Part shown: positions 14,459 through 15,045 of the stretch, piece after piece | Position numbering within the stretch: position 1 is the stretch's first letter | Layout: each line of letters opens with the position of its first letter | NCBI GenBank assembly: GCA_902765655.1 | Contig: CACXAK010000009.1 | Location: forward strand, 1 to 15,045 | DNA: 15,045 nucleotides | Source of the DNA: an uncultured bacterium | GTDB taxonomy: Bacteria > Cyanobacteriota > Vampirovibrionia > Gastranaerophilales > Gastranaerophilaceae | Direction of reading: 5' to 3' | Translations under genes and position numbers: made by a program | Notes under the pieces: model-generated | Seen by the model: the letters and a program-made list of their open reading frames with translations, nothing else | What the model was told of the DNA's origin: nothing | Database searches by the model: none

Positions 14459-14836
14459 ATGAAAAAGATTCTTATTGTTGATGATGAACAGGATATAGTT
14501 GAGAGCTTAAAGTTTGTATTAGAGGGATGCAATTATACGTGCTATTGCGCCTATAACGGAGAGGACGGATTAAAACTTGCAAGAGAAATTATTCCGGATT
14601 TGATTATTCTTGATGTTATGATGCCGAGGATTAACGGATATAAAATCAGCAGATTGCTGAAATTTGATAAGAAATATCAAAATATCCCAATTTTAATGAT
14701 AACTGCACGTTCGCAGGAAGAGGATAAACTTATCGGAGAAGAAACAGGAGCCGATGAATATATCACAAAACCGTTTGATTTGGATGAGGTTTTAGCAACA
14801 GTAAAAAAATATCTGGAATCGGAAGAAGAAAAATAA
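14459..14836 (+). CDS. Single-domain response regulator (CheY-like receiver)
   Basis: This 125-residue protein consists of one receiver domain and nothing else. The acidic pocket is D8, D9 (in LIVDDE), the phosphate-accepting aspartate is D52 (LIILDVMMP), and T82, Y101 and K104 (YITKPF) complete the signalling set. All catalytic residues are present, so phosphotransfer from a histidine kinase is expected. There is no DNA-binding output domain, so it should act by protein contact. The ATG has AAGGGTGA 3 bases upstream and a good promoter. The next gene starts 3 bases after the stop, implying translational coupling with a GspE/PilB-type protein. No kinase gene is visible in the window. Confidence 0.96.
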   Translation: MKKILIVDDEQDIVESLKFVLEGCNYTCYCAYNGEDGLKLAREIIPDLIILDVMMPRINGYKISRLLKFDKKYQNIPILMITARSQEEDKLIGEETGADEYITKPFDLDEVLATVKKYLESEEEK

Positions 14837-14839
14837 ATT

Positions 14840-15045
14840 ATGTCTGCAATAACAAATAAAACATTAGAAACCTTAAAATATGATTTGGTAAGAGAAGGTC
14901 TTGTTCAATACGAAATAGTTGAACAGGCACAGGAAATTGCCAATGCAAGAAATATTAATATCGGTCAGGCACTAATTGATTCCGGACATATCACAGAAGA
15001 ACAACTGATTAAATTTTTAGAAGCAAAACTTCATACCCCTTTTGT
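14840..15045 (+). CDS. GspE/PilB-type protein, N-terminal MshEN-like domain (3' truncated)
   Basis: The frame is open from ATG 14840 to the window end, giving 68 complete codons. The visible part resembles the N-terminal domain of type II secretion and type IV pilus assembly ATPases (T2SSE_N/MshEN). Features are a helix with LVREGLVQYEIVEQAQEIA, then the NINIGQALIDSGHITEEQL block and FLEAKLHTPFV. In some family members this domain binds cyclic di-GMP. The ATPase core, if present, lies beyond the window, so a non-ATPase protein sharing this domain remains possible. The ribosome site GGAAGAAG lies in the end of the response-regulator gene. The two genes form an operon. Confidence 0.7.
   Translation, partial: MSAITNKTLETLKYDLVREGLVQYEIVEQAQEIANARNINIGQALIDSGHITEEQLIKFLEAKLHTPF

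Overview
The window reads as AT-rich bacterial chromosome from a relative of the Cyanobacteria. The key evidence is the RNA polymerase locus. rpoB is followed by an rpoC that is split into two genes, rpoC1 (gamma) and rpoC2 (beta-prime), at the classical cyanobacterial/chloroplast position, and RpoC2 carries a very large insertion inside the trigger loop (SI3 type). No photosynthesis gene is present and the sequence is strongly AT-rich. I therefore infer a non-photosynthetic sister lineage (Melainabacteria/Vampirovibrionia, perhaps gut Gastranaerophilales). This is inference, not a database match. A TolC-type outer-membrane protein implies a Gram-negative envelope. The genetic code looks standard.

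Layout. 1-510: C-terminal half of a SNF2-family helicase, cut by the window edge. 511-958: a 448-base gap with a candidate promoter and a long rpoB leader holding two overlapping hairpins. 959-9927: rpoB, rpoC1 and rpoC2 as one operon, with a GC-rich hairpin between rpoB and rpoC1, ending at a strong terminator (9947-9986) that probably works in both directions. 10001-10473 (minus): a DUF2023-like gene apparently broken by a one-base frameshift, although its promoter and ribosome site look intact. 10474-10586: a compact divergent control region with a 9-bp inverted repeat. 10587-12077: a TolC-family outer-membrane protein whose promoter implies a leaderless mRNA and whose C-terminus is histidine-rich. 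12083-13420 (minus): a CNNM/CorC-type membrane protein with CBS domains. 13500-13916 (minus): a YjbQ (UPF0047) protein. 14051-14260: a small DUF378 membrane protein. 14285-14381: an 8-bp tandem repeat array with an inverted copy that can form a terminator-like hairpin. 14459-15045: a single-domain response regulator followed three bases later by the start of a protein with a GspE/PilB-type N-terminal (MshEN) domain, cut by the window end.

Functionally, the first ten kilobases are core transcription machinery. The rest is a set of short envelope and signalling transcription units with tight divergent promoters. I see no phage, IS element, CRISPR array, tRNA or rRNA. I do not see a clearly new multi-gene system. 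The most unusual items are the 8-bp repeat array, the leaderless His-tailed TolC homologue with its symmetrical divergent control region, the frameshifted gene, and possible RNA structures in the rpoB operon.
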